Source: Planctomycetota bacterium (GTDB taxonomy: Bacteria; Planctomycetota; Planctomycetia; Pirellulales; Thermoguttaceae). From it: a DNA stretch of 36,824 bases. The stretch lies in contig JAJYGU010000452.1 of assembly GCA_021784975.1 (NCBI GenBank), forward strand, positions 1-36,824, written 5' to 3'. This document shows positions 10,141-19,139 of this stretch, piece by piece (the first letter of the stretch is position 1; the number at the start of each line of letters is the position of its first letter). The notes beneath the pieces are model-generated. The model saw only the letters and a list, made by a program, of their open reading frames with translations. It had not been told where the DNA came from and did not search any database. The translations under genes were made by a program, and so were the position numbers.

Positions 10141-11217
10141 ATGCTCCTCTTGGCCCAAGACACTACGCAAGACACGATCCAGGTACTCATCATCGTCGGC
10201 ATCATCCTGGCGATCTTTCTGGGGCTGATCGTGTTGGCGGTGTTTACCCGCTATTTTCGCCTCTGGATCCAGTCGGTCACCACCGGGGCCGGCATCGGCA
10301 TCTTCGATCTGCTGGGGATGACCTTTCGCAAGGTCAATCCGGCGGTGATCGTCCGCAGCAAGATCATGGCCGTCCAGGCGGGCATCGGTGAGGAACACGG
10401 AGTTACCTCACGGGCCCTGGAAGCGCATTATCTGGCCGGCGGCAACGTGCCGCTGGTGATCCGCGCCCTGGTGGCCGCCAACAAGGCCAAGCTCGAAGAA
10501 CTCACCTTCAAGCTGGCCACCGCCATCGACCTGGCCGGCCGCAACGTGCTGGAGGCCGTGCAGACCAGCGTTAATCCCAAGGTGATCGACTGCCCTGGTC
10601 GCAGCGGCGCCAAGCAATCGCTCGACGGCGTGGCCCAGAACGGCATCCAATTGAAGGTGAAGGCGCGGGTCACGGTGCGGGCGAACCTGCGGCAATTGAT
10701 CGGCGGGGCCACCGAAGAGACGATTATCGCCCGGGTGGGCGAAGGGATCGTTAGCGCCATCGGCTCGGCCGCCTCGCATCTGATCGTGCTGGAGAATCCC
10801 GACCGCATCTCGAAGACTGTGCTCGCCCGGCGGCTGGACGCCCAAACCGCCTTCGAGATCGTCTCGATCGACATTGCCGACGTCGACGTAGGCGAGAACA
10901 TCGGCGCCCGCCTGCAGGCCGACCAGGCCGAGGCCGACACCCGCGTGGCCCGCGCCAACGCCGAGGGCCGACGGGCCATGGCCGTGGCCGAAGAGCAGGA
11001 AATGATCGCCCGCATCGAAGAAAACCGGGCGAAAGTGGTGGAGGCCGAGGCCGAGGTGCCCAAGGCCATCGCCAACGCCTTCCAGAACGGCAAGCTCGGG
11101 CTGTTGGACTACTACAAGCTCCGCAACATCCAGGCCGACACCGACATGCGGTCTTCGATCGCCAAGATGAGCCCGACCAACCGTAAGGCAGGCGTCCCGA
11201 CGGGAGCGGCCACATGA
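10141..11217 (+). CDS. floA: Flotillin-like protein FloA
   Basis: N-terminal membrane segment; full-length match by recognition ([97 protein letters not shown]). Confidence 0.93.
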   Translation: MLLLAQDTTQDTIQVLIIVGIILAIFLGLIVLAVFTRYFRLWIQSVTTGAGIGIFDLLGMTFRKVNPAVIVRSKIMAVQAGIGEEHGVTSRALEAHYLAGGNVPLVIRALVAANKAKLEELTFKLATAIDLAGRNVLEAVQTSVNPKVIDCPGRSGAKQSLDGVAQNGIQLKVKARVTVRANLRQLIGGATEETIIARVGEGIVSAIGSAASHLIVLENPDRISKTVLARRLDAQTAFEIVSIDIADVDVGENIGARLQADQAEADTRVARANAEGRRAMAVAEEQEMIARIEENRAKVVEAEAEVPKAIANAFQNGKLGLLDYYKLRNIQADTDMRSSIAKMSPTNRKAGVPTGAAT

Positions 11218-11918
11218 ACACCCTGAGGCCAGTGCTGGCAGCCGTAAACGGCGACTTGCTCCGGCTGTTGGTCATCATTGCGATCCTGGTTCTCAGCGGC
11301 CTGGGGCAACTGATCGGGCGGTTGAAACAAGCCAAGCCGCCGCGCCCCGGCCCGGGCAGGCCACAGCCGCCCAAACCCAAGGTGGGCCAACCGGACAATC
11401 CGGTGACCAAGGAAATCGACGAGTTTCTTCGCCGAGTGGCCGAACGCAGCCAACGCAAGGGCGTCGAGCCGGTGGCCAAGCCTAGGCTGCCAGAATTGCC
11501 GGCCAAGCCGAAAGTCTCGGCCCTGCCCAAAACCAGCACCGAAAAGCCCGTGGTCGCTGAGGCGGCCGCAGAGGTCCCCATCGGCCGGCAAGTCACCGAG
11601 CACGTGACCAAGTACCTCGACGAGCAGGAGTTCGCTCGCCGCAGTGCCCAACTCGGCGCCGAGGTGGCCGAGATCGACCGCGAGGTCGACCAGCACCTTC
11701 GCCAGACGTTCGACCACTCGCTCAGCAAACTGGCCAGCGTGCCGGGCGAGACGGCCGCGCCTCCGAGCGTCGAATCGGCGGAGCCGGTCCAGGTCGCTAC
11801 CGCCGTAGCCGTGGCCGGCCCCGAGAGCCTACTACTCGCGCTGGCCCATCCCGACTCGATTCGCCAGGCCATCGTGCTCAACGAGATTCTGCACCGGCCG
11901 GAAGAGCGCTGGGTGTAG
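11214..11918 (+). CDS. Hypothetical protein translationally coupled to floA (one N-terminal TM segment, charged/Pro-rich)
   Basis: ATGA overlap with the floA stop; [23 protein letters not shown] membrane segment; C-terminal [25 protein letters not shown]. Confidence 0.8.
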   Translation: MNTLRPVLAAVNGDLLRLLVIIAILVLSGLGQLIGRLKQAKPPRPGPGRPQPPKPKVGQPDNPVTKEIDEFLRRVAERSQRKGVEPVAKPRLPELPAKPKVSALPKTSTEKPVVAEAAAEVPIGRQVTEHVTKYLDEQEFARRSAQLGAEVAEIDREVDQHLRQTFDHSLSKLASVPGETAAPPSVESAEPVQVATAVAVAGPESLLLALAHPDSIRQAIVLNEILHRPEERWV

Positions 11919-12065
11919 TGGGCCAGAGTGCCATTCAGAGCGAAGCTTGTCATTCTGGCGGGCACCATGCGAAGCATGGTCGGCGAAGGATCTCCTCCGC
12001 CAGAACAAGGCAGACGGACGACGCAGATTCTTCGCTGCGCTCAGAATGACTACGCCTACGTTACA

Positions 12066-12686
12066 TCACTTCGTTTTCTGACTGTTGGGCTTGACCCCGC
12101 TGGCGGCTGGCGAGTTCTTGTACATCATCCGCACGCCGTCGTCGGAAATGAGTTTGCGGGTCTTCTTGTCCCACTTCCGCGTCCGTACCGCCATGTGATG
12201 GTTTTCGCCGTGACATTCGGTGCAAACCAGATGTTCGTCGGCCGGCTGACTGGCCGCGAAGAGGCCTTGGTGGTGCTGGTTCTTGGCGATCTTCTCTTTC
12301 GGATGGCACGTCATGCAGAAGGCGTCCACGTCGCTGTGGGCGAACATCACGTCCGGCGGCGTCAGTCCGTCCTCGTCGCCGCTGTGTTTTTCCGATTCGC
12401 CGTGGCACTTGGCACAACCAACGCCCGCGATCTGGTGGCTGCGGGTCAACTTCTCGGTCTCATAGTTCAGGTGACATACGAGACAGTAGGAATTATCGGC
12501 CGGCTCGACTTTCGGCCTGGCAGCAGCTTTGGCCGAATCCTTTTTTGTGTCGGCGGCTTTTGCGGCCGGCTTTGCAGTCGCAGGATCGCCCGCGGAACTG
12601 GGCCCGGTCCAGACGGCAAGTATGGCGATCATCGCTGCGCCAGATGTCAGCGCCACCGCAAGCGGAAGGAATCGCCGGCCCCTCAT
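12066..12686 (-). CDS. Multiheme c-type cytochrome (four CxxCH motifs), secreted
   Basis: CLVCH, CAKCH, CMTCH, CTECH; N-terminal hydrophobic signal MRGRRFLPLAVALTSGAAMIAILAVWTG; start overlaps the upstream stop (TGATG). Confidence 0.88.
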   Translation of the reverse strand: MRGRRFLPLAVALTSGAAMIAILAVWTGPSSAGDPATAKPAAKAADTKKDSAKAAARPKVEPADNSYCLVCHLNYETEKLTRSHQIAGVGCAKCHGESEKHSGDEDGLTPPDVMFAHSDVDAFCMTCHPKEKIAKNQHHQGLFAASQPADEHLVCTECHGENHHMAVRTRKWDKKTRKLISDDGVRMMYKNSPAASGVKPNSQKTK

Positions 12687-13813
12687 CAAACGTACTCCCA
12701 CTCCCGCAGCCAATGGTAATCGGGGGGCAGGTTGGCCCACATCCGATCGCCCCACTCCTGCAACTGGGCCTTCTCGCCGGCATCCAATTGGCGGCGTTCG
12801 CGGATCGCTTGCACCACGTTATCGACCTGGCTGATGCTGATCAGACCGGGAATGGGGGCAGTCACGGCCGGGTTGCAGAGGATGTTGCGAATCGCCACCC
12901 GCGCGCGGCGGTTGTCTTCATCGCGATGCGGGCCGTTGGGCGAGCCGTCGCCCAGGAAGAGCGTATTGCTGGCGAACGGCTTGATCCCCAACATGCCTAC
13001 ATCGTGTTTCTTGATGGCGTCAAAGAGGCTATCGACGGGCAGGACTTTCGACGTGGCCGTGTAGGGCGTGCAGAGCATCTGGATCGTGTCGGGATATTCT
13101 TGGATGAGCTTCTTCGCCCACTTGCGATCGTGCGTCGACATGCCGGTGAAACGGCAGAGCCCCTTCTTCCTGGCGGCATCGAGGGCGCCGATCATGGCGT
13201 CCACGTCGGCCTGGCTGTGCGAACCGCCGCGCTCCAGGGCCATCAGCCGCCAGATATCGGCGTATTCCAGCTTGCAGCGTTTCAAGCCTGCCTCGAAGAG
13301 TTCGAGCAGTTTCTGGGTGCTGCGGTTCTCGGGCACTCGCAGTTCGCTGGCCGGATGCGAGTAGGCCAGGAACAACCGGTCGCGGCGGCCGGCCAGCACC
13401 CGGCAATAGACTTCCGGCTCGGCGTCGCCGGCGAAGTCGATCAGATTGATGCCGACGTCGATACAGTGATGGAGCACGTCGCGACGGTTCTTCAGGAAGG
13501 GCCCCAAGTCGGCCTTCTGGTCGGGGCCGTTGTACGGATTGATTTCGGCCTTGGCGCCGATGACCTTGTCGATCCGCTTCCAATGGCCGCCCATGCAGAC
13601 GGCGGAGACCCACAACCCGGTCTTGCCGAGCCGGCGATATTCCATGTTCGGATGGTAGCTGCGGGTGTTCTTGACTTCCGCCGGCACGTCGACGGCGCCT
13701 GCCGCTACGATGCCCGCTTGCCCGTGGAGCAGGCCGCCGGCCGCGGCCGCCCCGGCCGCCATCGCGACCGTATCACGCACGAACTCTCGTCGATTCAAGC
13801 GATCAGAATGCAT
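12686..13813 (-). CDS. Aldo/keto-reductase-like protein with TAT signal
   Basis: TAT motif NRREFVRDTVAMAAGAAAAGG; EYRRLGKTGLWVSAVCMGG; LAGRRDRLFLAYS; NILCNPAVTAPIPGLISISQVDNVVQAI. Confidence 0.88.
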   Translation of the reverse strand: MHSDRLNRREFVRDTVAMAAGAAAAGGLLHGQAGIVAAGAVDVPAEVKNTRSYHPNMEYRRLGKTGLWVSAVCMGGHWKRIDKVIGAKAEINPYNGPDQKADLGPFLKNRRDVLHHCIDVGINLIDFAGDAEPEVYCRVLAGRRDRLFLAYSHPASELRVPENRSTQKLLELFEAGLKRCKLEYADIWRLMALERGGSHSQADVDAMIGALDAARKKGLCRFTGMSTHDRKWAKKLIQEYPDTIQMLCTPYTATSKVLPVDSLFDAIKKHDVGMLGIKPFASNTLFLGDGSPNGPHRDEDNRRARVAIRNILCNPAVTAPIPGLISISQVDNVVQAIRERRQLDAGEKAQLQEWGDRMWANLPPDYHWLREWEYV

Positions 13814-13833
13814 CGGATTTCTCTCCTTGGTAG

Positions 13834-13852
13834 TGCAGGCATCTTGCCTGCA
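13834..13852. repeat. Short perfect palindrome TGCAGGCATCTTGCCTGCA
   Basis: 8-bp perfect inverted repeat around TCT in the upstream region of the minus-strand AKR gene. Confidence 0.5.
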
Positions 13853-13940
13853 TGTTGCGCTGCAAGTGCCTTATTTGCATGTTTCTGCGCCGACGGGACA
13901 CCTGCCCTACAATAACGTCCATGCCTGCCTCCACCAGCCC

Positions 13941-14855
13941 CTAGTGCTTTCCGGCGGGCGGGTGCCAAGTCCGCGGATGCGGTTTCGGTCCGGCCGGCTT
14001 TCCGTCGAGTTGGGCTACGAGCCAATCGAGGCCGTCCAGGTTGTCGCGCAGCCGGGCCTCGGCGTCTTCGCCCGTGTGGTTGAGAATGCCGATCGGGCCA
14101 CGGTAGCCGCTGGCGCGGATCAGTTCCAGCAGTTCGAGGTCGTAGTCGCCTTGCCCCAACGGCAGGATGATCTGCCCGCCGACCAGTTGGCCGTTCTTCA
14201 TCATGCCATTGAGATTCAGCGCGTGCAGGTAGGGAAGCATCTGCTTGAGCAACTCGGGAAACCGGGCCATGTGTTGGTGGCCGTGGTGCAGGTTGTACAC
14301 GATGCCGACGTTGGGCAACTTCAATTCCTTGATAATGGCGATTTGATTCTCGGGCTCGCCGAACCAGCCGTCGTGGTTGTAGAGTTCCACGCTGCAGCCG
14401 ATCTGGGCGGCGGCTTCGGCAATGGGTCGGATGCGGGCCGCCTCGGCAACCACGCGCTCGCGCTGTTCGGCGTCTGAGTGCGTCGGCCCGCCGCCGCCCA
14501 TCACCCAAAGTTGCGTGTGGATTCCGTTCTGTTTCAGCACGGCGAGGATGGTTTGCGCATCCTTATCGAGAGTCGTCGGGAACCAGAACGCCGTCAGCTT
14601 GATGCGATGGCGTTTCAAGGCCTCGATTTCGGCCGTGAAGGTGGGAATGTGCTCGGCTCGCCAGTCGTAAGCCAGTTGATGGATGTCCAAGCGTTCGAGC
14701 ATGGCTGCCCGCTGCTCCGGCCCGCGCTTTTGCGCATCGAAAGGAACAATGCACCAAGCCACGAGATTGTCGCGGGCAAACAGCGATTCGTCGGCATGGA
14801 CCGGCCCTGCCAAAGTCAGGACCGTATAACAGCCGAGAAGCAGGACGCTTCGCAT
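13941..14855 (-). CDS. Secreted sugar phosphate isomerase/epimerase (TIM barrel) family protein
   Basis: Signal peptide MRSVLLLGCYTVLTLAGPVHA; IGCSVELYNHDGWFGEPENQIAIIKELKLPNVGIVYNLHHGHQH; YRGPIGILNHTGEDAEARLRDNLDGLDWL. Confidence 0.85.
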   Translation of the reverse strand: MRSVLLLGCYTVLTLAGPVHADESLFARDNLVAWCIVPFDAQKRGPEQRAAMLERLDIHQLAYDWRAEHIPTFTAEIEALKRHRIKLTAFWFPTTLDKDAQTILAVLKQNGIHTQLWVMGGGGPTHSDAEQRERVVAEAARIRPIAEAAAQIGCSVELYNHDGWFGEPENQIAIIKELKLPNVGIVYNLHHGHQHMARFPELLKQMLPYLHALNLNGMMKNGQLVGGQIILPLGQGDYDLELLELIRASGYRGPIGILNHTGEDAEARLRDNLDGLDWLVAQLDGKPAGPKPHPRTWHPPAGKH

Positions 14856-15151
14856 GGCAACCTCCTCGAGTTCAAACCGCGGCAGCGAACTGCAGGTGGG
14901 ACACAACTGGGCAAGTGGGCACAATCTGGCAAATGGGCCGGATTACGATAGTTCGGCGACGTCGTGCATCGGTCGCGCGATTGCCATGGCGGGACCGCTT
15001 CTCAAGGTCCAATCTAACCAACGACGGCACGTCAGTAAAGACGGGCAATTTGCATCGACCGTTGATATTGGCCGGCCGAGCTTGACGCGCTGGCTTGGCT
15101 TCGCTATACCGTCCACGGCGCAAGACGAAGCATTGAGCCACCGCAAGAGGA

Positions 15152-15225
15152 AACGCTTAGCCGCCGCCGGTACGGCGGCGCAGGGATTCCCATTGGAAAG
15201 CCGACGTTCCGTCGGCCGCAAAACG
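15152..15225. repeat. Two-hairpin dispersed repeat, family B (CTTAGCCGCCGCCGGTACGGCGGC ... CCGACGTTCCGTCGG)
   Basis: Stem-loops GCCGCCGGTACGGCGGC and CCGACGTTCCGTCGG; related copy at 30783-30858. Confidence 0.75.
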
Positions 15226-15291
15226 GCTCGGTTCCTCCCGCGCGCTCCATAAAGTGCCAGCGCAATTGCCCGAACGGAAACCGTTACGGAA

Positions 15292-16221
15292 ATGAGCACA
15301 GACCTTCAAGAGTTGGCGCACAGCACGTCGACGGCCAAGCCAAGCTGGCAGCAATTGCCCCCTCGAATGAGGGTTCTCTATATTGCAAGTCGCCAACGGA
15401 CCGGCGGCTGGCTGGCCGAGGCCTTCGCCGCCGACAGCGCATCGCAGGTCGTGTTACAAGAGGCGGTGGGCACGGCCGCCGGTTTGGCCCGGCTCCGCGA
15501 CGACCTGTTCGACGCGGTATTGGTCAGCCACGAGCCGGGCGAGCTCGATGCACTGGACCTGGTCGAAGGCTATCGTGTCGGCGGGGCCGACGAACCGATC
15601 GTGGTGTTGGGCACGCAGAGCGAACAGGAGATGGCCGCCCTATGTTACGAGGTGGGCGCCGACGGCTACGTCTGCGTCCACACCACCACCACCCGCACCC
15701 TGATTTGGGTGGTCGCCCGCGCCGTCCAACGTTACCAGGTGGTGAAAGAGAACCAACGGCTCACCCTGGCCGAGCGAACCCGTCTGCAACGTGAGCACGA
15801 CGAGGCCGCCCGACTGCTCGACCAGCAGCGATCGCTGGTGGAGTGCTCCCAAGCGGGCGGGCAGGATGCCGGCGGCGATTTGTTGCCGATGCACCTGTTG
15901 CCCAACGAGTTGATCGCCCACTATCGCGAATTGCTGCGGACCTACGTGATTATGGGTTCCGGCAACCTGGTGGACGAGTTGAAGATCCTGGCCGAGCTGT
16001 TGGTCACCGCCGGCCTCTCCGCCCGGCAAATGCTGCAATTCCATTTGACCGTCCTGGAGGACCTGATCCACGGCCTGGGCATGCGGAGTTCGCGGCACGT
16101 CATGAATCGCGCCGACCTGTTGGCCTTGGAACTCCTCATGCACCTGGGCGAAGGCTATCGCCAGCGGTATCAGGAGCGACTCTACCCGCCAGCCCAACTC
16201 CGCTTACCGGGAATCGAATAG
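15292..16221 (+). CDS. Receiver-like (pseudo-response-regulator) protein with C-terminal conserved region
   Basis: MRVLYIASRQRTGG...LFDAVLVSHEPGELDALDLVEGYR...EPIVVLGTQ...CYEVGADGYVCVHTTTTRTLIWVVARAV has the alternating pattern of a REC domain but lacks Asp/Lys at the expected places. Confidence 0.65.
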   Translation: MSTDLQELAHSTSTAKPSWQQLPPRMRVLYIASRQRTGGWLAEAFAADSASQVVLQEAVGTAAGLARLRDDLFDAVLVSHEPGELDALDLVEGYRVGGADEPIVVLGTQSEQEMAALCYEVGADGYVCVHTTTTRTLIWVVARAVQRYQVVKENQRLTLAERTRLQREHDEAARLLDQQRSLVECSQAGGQDAGGDLLPMHLLPNELIAHYRELLRTYVIMGSGNLVDELKILAELLVTAGLSARQMLQFHLTVLEDLIHGLGMRSSRHVMNRADLLALELLMHLGEGYRQRYQERLYPPAQLRLPGIE

Positions 16222-16223
16222 CA

Positions 16224-16589
16224 ATGCCCGATTCCACCACTACCGTCGCCGAGCTGAAACGCTGGGTCAACGACTTTGTCGACCGCCGCGATTGGCACCA
16301 GTTTCATGCGCCGAAGAACCTTGCCATGTCGTTGGCCATCGAGGCGGCCGAGTTGATGGAACATTTCCAGTGGATTTCGGTCGATCAGTCGCGCGAGGCG
16401 GTCCAGCATCCGCAAAAGCTGGCCGAAGTGGGCGAAGAGCTGGCCGACGTGCTCTGCTACGCCCTGGCGATGGCCAATGAATTAGGGCTCGATCTGGCCA
16501 CCACCCTTCGCCAGAAAGTAGCCAAGAACGAGCAAAAATACCCCGCCGACCAATACCGCGGCCGCTACGGGCCGGAAGACCCAGGCTAG
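16224..16589 (+). CDS. MazG-like nucleotide pyrophosphohydrolase
   Basis: FHAPKNLAMSLAIEAAELMEHFQW ... EVGEELADVLCYALAMANELGLDL (EExxE / ExxD motifs); start 2 nt after the upstream stop. Confidence 0.92.
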   Translation: MPDSTTTVAELKRWVNDFVDRRDWHQFHAPKNLAMSLAIEAAELMEHFQWISVDQSREAVQHPQKLAEVGEELADVLCYALAMANELGLDLATTLRQKVAKNEQKYPADQYRGRYGPEDPG

Positions 16590-16610
16590 AATCGGAAGAG
16601 GACCGACTCG

Positions 16611-17960
16611 CTACTGCTCGACCTTCTTGGGCATGTAGTCGTGGGCCCGCTTGCGAAGGACTTTGGCCTCGATGATCTTGTCGGGCCGTGGGGCCTCCTG
16701 ATCCTCGGGGTCGCGCCGCTGGAGCTTGGCCAGCACGTCCATCCCCTTGATCACCCGGCCGAAGACGGTATGGTGGCCGTCCAGGCTCACGGTGGGCACG
16801 AAGGTGAGGAAGAACTGCGAGCCGCCGGTGTCGCGCCCCTGGCCGTCGGAGCCGCCGCTGGGGGCCTTGGCCATGCTCAAGCTGCCGCGAAAGTGATGGC
16901 GGTAGTTGGGCTTGTAGCATTCGCAGGGGATCGAGTAGCCGGGGCCGCCGGTTCCCGTGCCCGTCGGGTCGCCCCCCTGGGCCATGAAGCCCGGCAGCAC
17001 GCGGTGGAACGGCACGCCGTTGTAGAACTTCCTTTCCACCAGATAGATGAAATTCCCGACCGTCAGCGGGGCCTCATTCTCGAACAACTCCAGTTCGATA
17101 TCGCCTTTGGAGGTCTTCAGCAACACGCGGGGCAGATTGTCGGCGTTGGCCTCGTTCTCGCGGATTTGCTGCTCTTTGGCCCAGTTCCGCTCGAAGGGGG
17201 CGGGATTGCGGCGAAAGGCCTGCACCAATTGCTCCAGATAGGCGTGGTCCTTGTCGAGCCCCAGCGAGGTCTCCAGACCGGGAACCTGCTTCAAATAGCG
17301 CTCGGCCGCGGCGAGGTCGCCCACCACAAAGGCGGCCACCCCGGCCAAGGCCGGCAGTTGCTTGGCGTCGCAGTGGTTCTCCATCAAGAGCTTGCCCACC
17401 CGCGCGGCCGGCTCGTACTCGTCGCGCCGCAGCATGGGCCGGAGGACATTGGTCAAGTACTCGGTGATCCCCTTATCCTGGTTTGGCGCGGCCGCATAAG
17501 CTTTCTCGGCGGAATCGAGCAGCCGGGCCTCCATGACTTCGCCCTTGGCGATCAACTCGTCCCACTGTTGCTGGATCTCGAGTTTTTGATCGTCGTTGGC
17601 CGAGCGGTATCGCAGTTGCAGGCCGGCCAACTTGCCAATCAGATCCTTCCACTGGGTAAAGACCTTGCCGAACTCGGCGACGGCCGCGGACTGGGCCTTG
17701 GGCTGGCTGGCTGGCTTGCCTGGAGCTTTGCCCTCGCCTTTGGCCTTCGGCTCGGTTGCGGGCTTGCTTTGGCTCTTAGCTTTGACTGCGGCGGCTTTTG
17801 CCGGGACCGCAGCCGTTGAAGTCGCCCCGCCAGCTTTTGGAGCCGTGGCAGACGACGAGGGTCGGGCATCCTTCGGCGCCGCCGGCGGATCAGCCGCCCA
17901 AACCAATGCAGCCAGCCCCAGAACGGTGGTAATCGAAGCCCAAAAAACGCGAACGCTCAT
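16611..17960 (-). CDS. Secreted cyclophilin-type peptidyl-prolyl cis-trans isomerase with long N-terminal extension
   Basis: VLLKTSKGDIELELFENEAPLTVGNFIYLVERKFYNGVPFHRVLPGFMAQGGDPTGTGTGGPGYSIP...GSQFFLTFVPTVSLDGHHTVFGRVIKGMDVL; signal peptide; Ala/Lys/Pro-rich segment. Confidence 0.92.
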   Translation of the reverse strand: MSVRVFWASITTVLGLAALVWAADPPAAPKDARPSSSATAPKAGGATSTAAVPAKAAAVKAKSQSKPATEPKAKGEGKAPGKPASQPKAQSAAVAEFGKVFTQWKDLIGKLAGLQLRYRSANDDQKLEIQQQWDELIAKGEVMEARLLDSAEKAYAAAPNQDKGITEYLTNVLRPMLRRDEYEPAARVGKLLMENHCDAKQLPALAGVAAFVVGDLAAAERYLKQVPGLETSLGLDKDHAYLEQLVQAFRRNPAPFERNWAKEQQIRENEANADNLPRVLLKTSKGDIELELFENEAPLTVGNFIYLVERKFYNGVPFHRVLPGFMAQGGDPTGTGTGGPGYSIPCECYKPNYRHHFRGSLSMAKAPSGGSDGQGRDTGGSQFFLTFVPTVSLDGHHTVFGRVIKGMDVLAKLQRRDPEDQEAPRPDKIIEAKVLRKRAHDYMPKKVEQ

Positions 17961-18086
17961 AATGGAACTATCCCCCAATCGCTTGCTTTCGTGAATCCCC
18001 AATCCCTGATCCCTAACCTCACGGGTTCCCTCTCAATTCCTTTCACGGTACCATATTCGAGCGTGGCAGGCAAAGGGAGACCATCA

Positions 18087-18743
18087 ATGGCCCGGCGAGG
18101 AAGCAGACCGAATGACACTGCGGGCAAACATAGCGCAACCGCGCACGTCAGAAGCAGCGTCGGGGTGCGGATCATCGGTGGACGCTTTCGCGGCCGAAGG
18201 CTCCTCTACAGCGGCGATTTGCGTACCCGGCCCATGAAGGACCGGCTGCGGGAGACGGTTTTCAACCTGCTCGGGCCGTCCGTTCGTGAGAAACACGCCG
18301 TCGACTTGTTTGCCGGGACGGGCGCGTTGGCCTTCGAGGCCCTCAGCCGGGGCGCGGCGCGGGCTACGTTGATCGAGCAGCATTTTCCCACCGCCGACAT
18401 CCTACGGAAAAACGCCGTCCTGCTCGGCGTCGAAGGACTCGTCGACGTCATTGCCGGCAACGTCTTCGTGTGGGCGCGTCGGGAACTGCCGCCGGACAAT
18501 TTGCCGTGGGTGGTGTTTTGCTCGCCGCCCTACAAGTTCTACCGGGAACGCACGGAGGAAATGCTGGAGCTGATCGGCCGACTCTTGGAAAAGACGCCCG
18601 CGGCGAGCATCTTCGTCGTGGAAGCCGACGAAGGCTTTGACTTCCAACTGCTGCCCGATGCGCAATCCTGGGGCGTACGTCCTTACTTACCAGCGGTGAT
18701 TGGCATTTACCGGAAGCAGGCGAAGAGGCAAGATTTTATGTGA
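18087..18743 (+). CDS. rsmD: 16S rRNA (guanine(966)-N(2))-methyltransferase RsmD family
   Basis: VRIIGGRFRGRRLLYSGDLRTRPMKDRLRETVFNLLG, AVDLFAGTGALAFEALSRGA, catalytic-type motif CSPPY. Confidence 0.88.
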   Translation: MARRGSRPNDTAGKHSATAHVRSSVGVRIIGGRFRGRRLLYSGDLRTRPMKDRLRETVFNLLGPSVREKHAVDLFAGTGALAFEALSRGAARATLIEQHFPTADILRKNAVLLGVEGLVDVIAGNVFVWARRELPPDNLPWVVFCSPPYKFYRERTEEMLELIGRLLEKTPAASIFVVEADEGFDFQLLPDAQSWGVRPYLPAVIGIYRKQAKRQDFM

Positions 18744-19139
18744 CTAACCGAGCAGGAACTGTTCTGGTGGCGTGTGGTTCGTCGCCCACAGGCATCAAGT
18801 TGAGTGTTTCAAGGCGAATTGTGGCAGTTCAAACATCCCCAGATTTCCAAATTACCACAGATTCACACGACAAGCGTCCTAATCTTTGAAATCTGCGGAT
18901 TATACGTAGAATTTACAACTGGTTTTCGCGTGCCGCCTCGTTGACTTGGTGGGATTGGTGGCATCGACGGCTGTGCTTCCGGTCACCGGACACCTGTTCA
19001 TCCTTCCCCGTCACCCCAGTTCGTGCTGGCTGGTGCGTCCATTCTGGCTGATTCTGTCGTTTTTGTCGGCTTTATCGGCCGATCTAATAGAAGCGCAATT
19101 TCGTTGTTCTCAGCCGCGATTGGGTCGAGGGGATGAACG

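Noticed and set aside
12545-13915. 456-aa plus-strand ORF antisense to the AKR-like gene
   Set aside because: The minus strand has clear TAT and AKR motifs; this is the antisense shadow
14900-14945. Imperfect direct repeat CTGGGCAAGTGGGCACAAT / CTGGCAAATGGGC upstream of the minus-strand isomerase gene
   Set aside because: Only two short imperfect units; insufficient to claim an operator or repeat array
16641-17819. 392-aa plus-strand ORF antisense to the cyclophilin gene
   Set aside because: Cyclophilin domain on the minus strand is clear; antisense product has no domain
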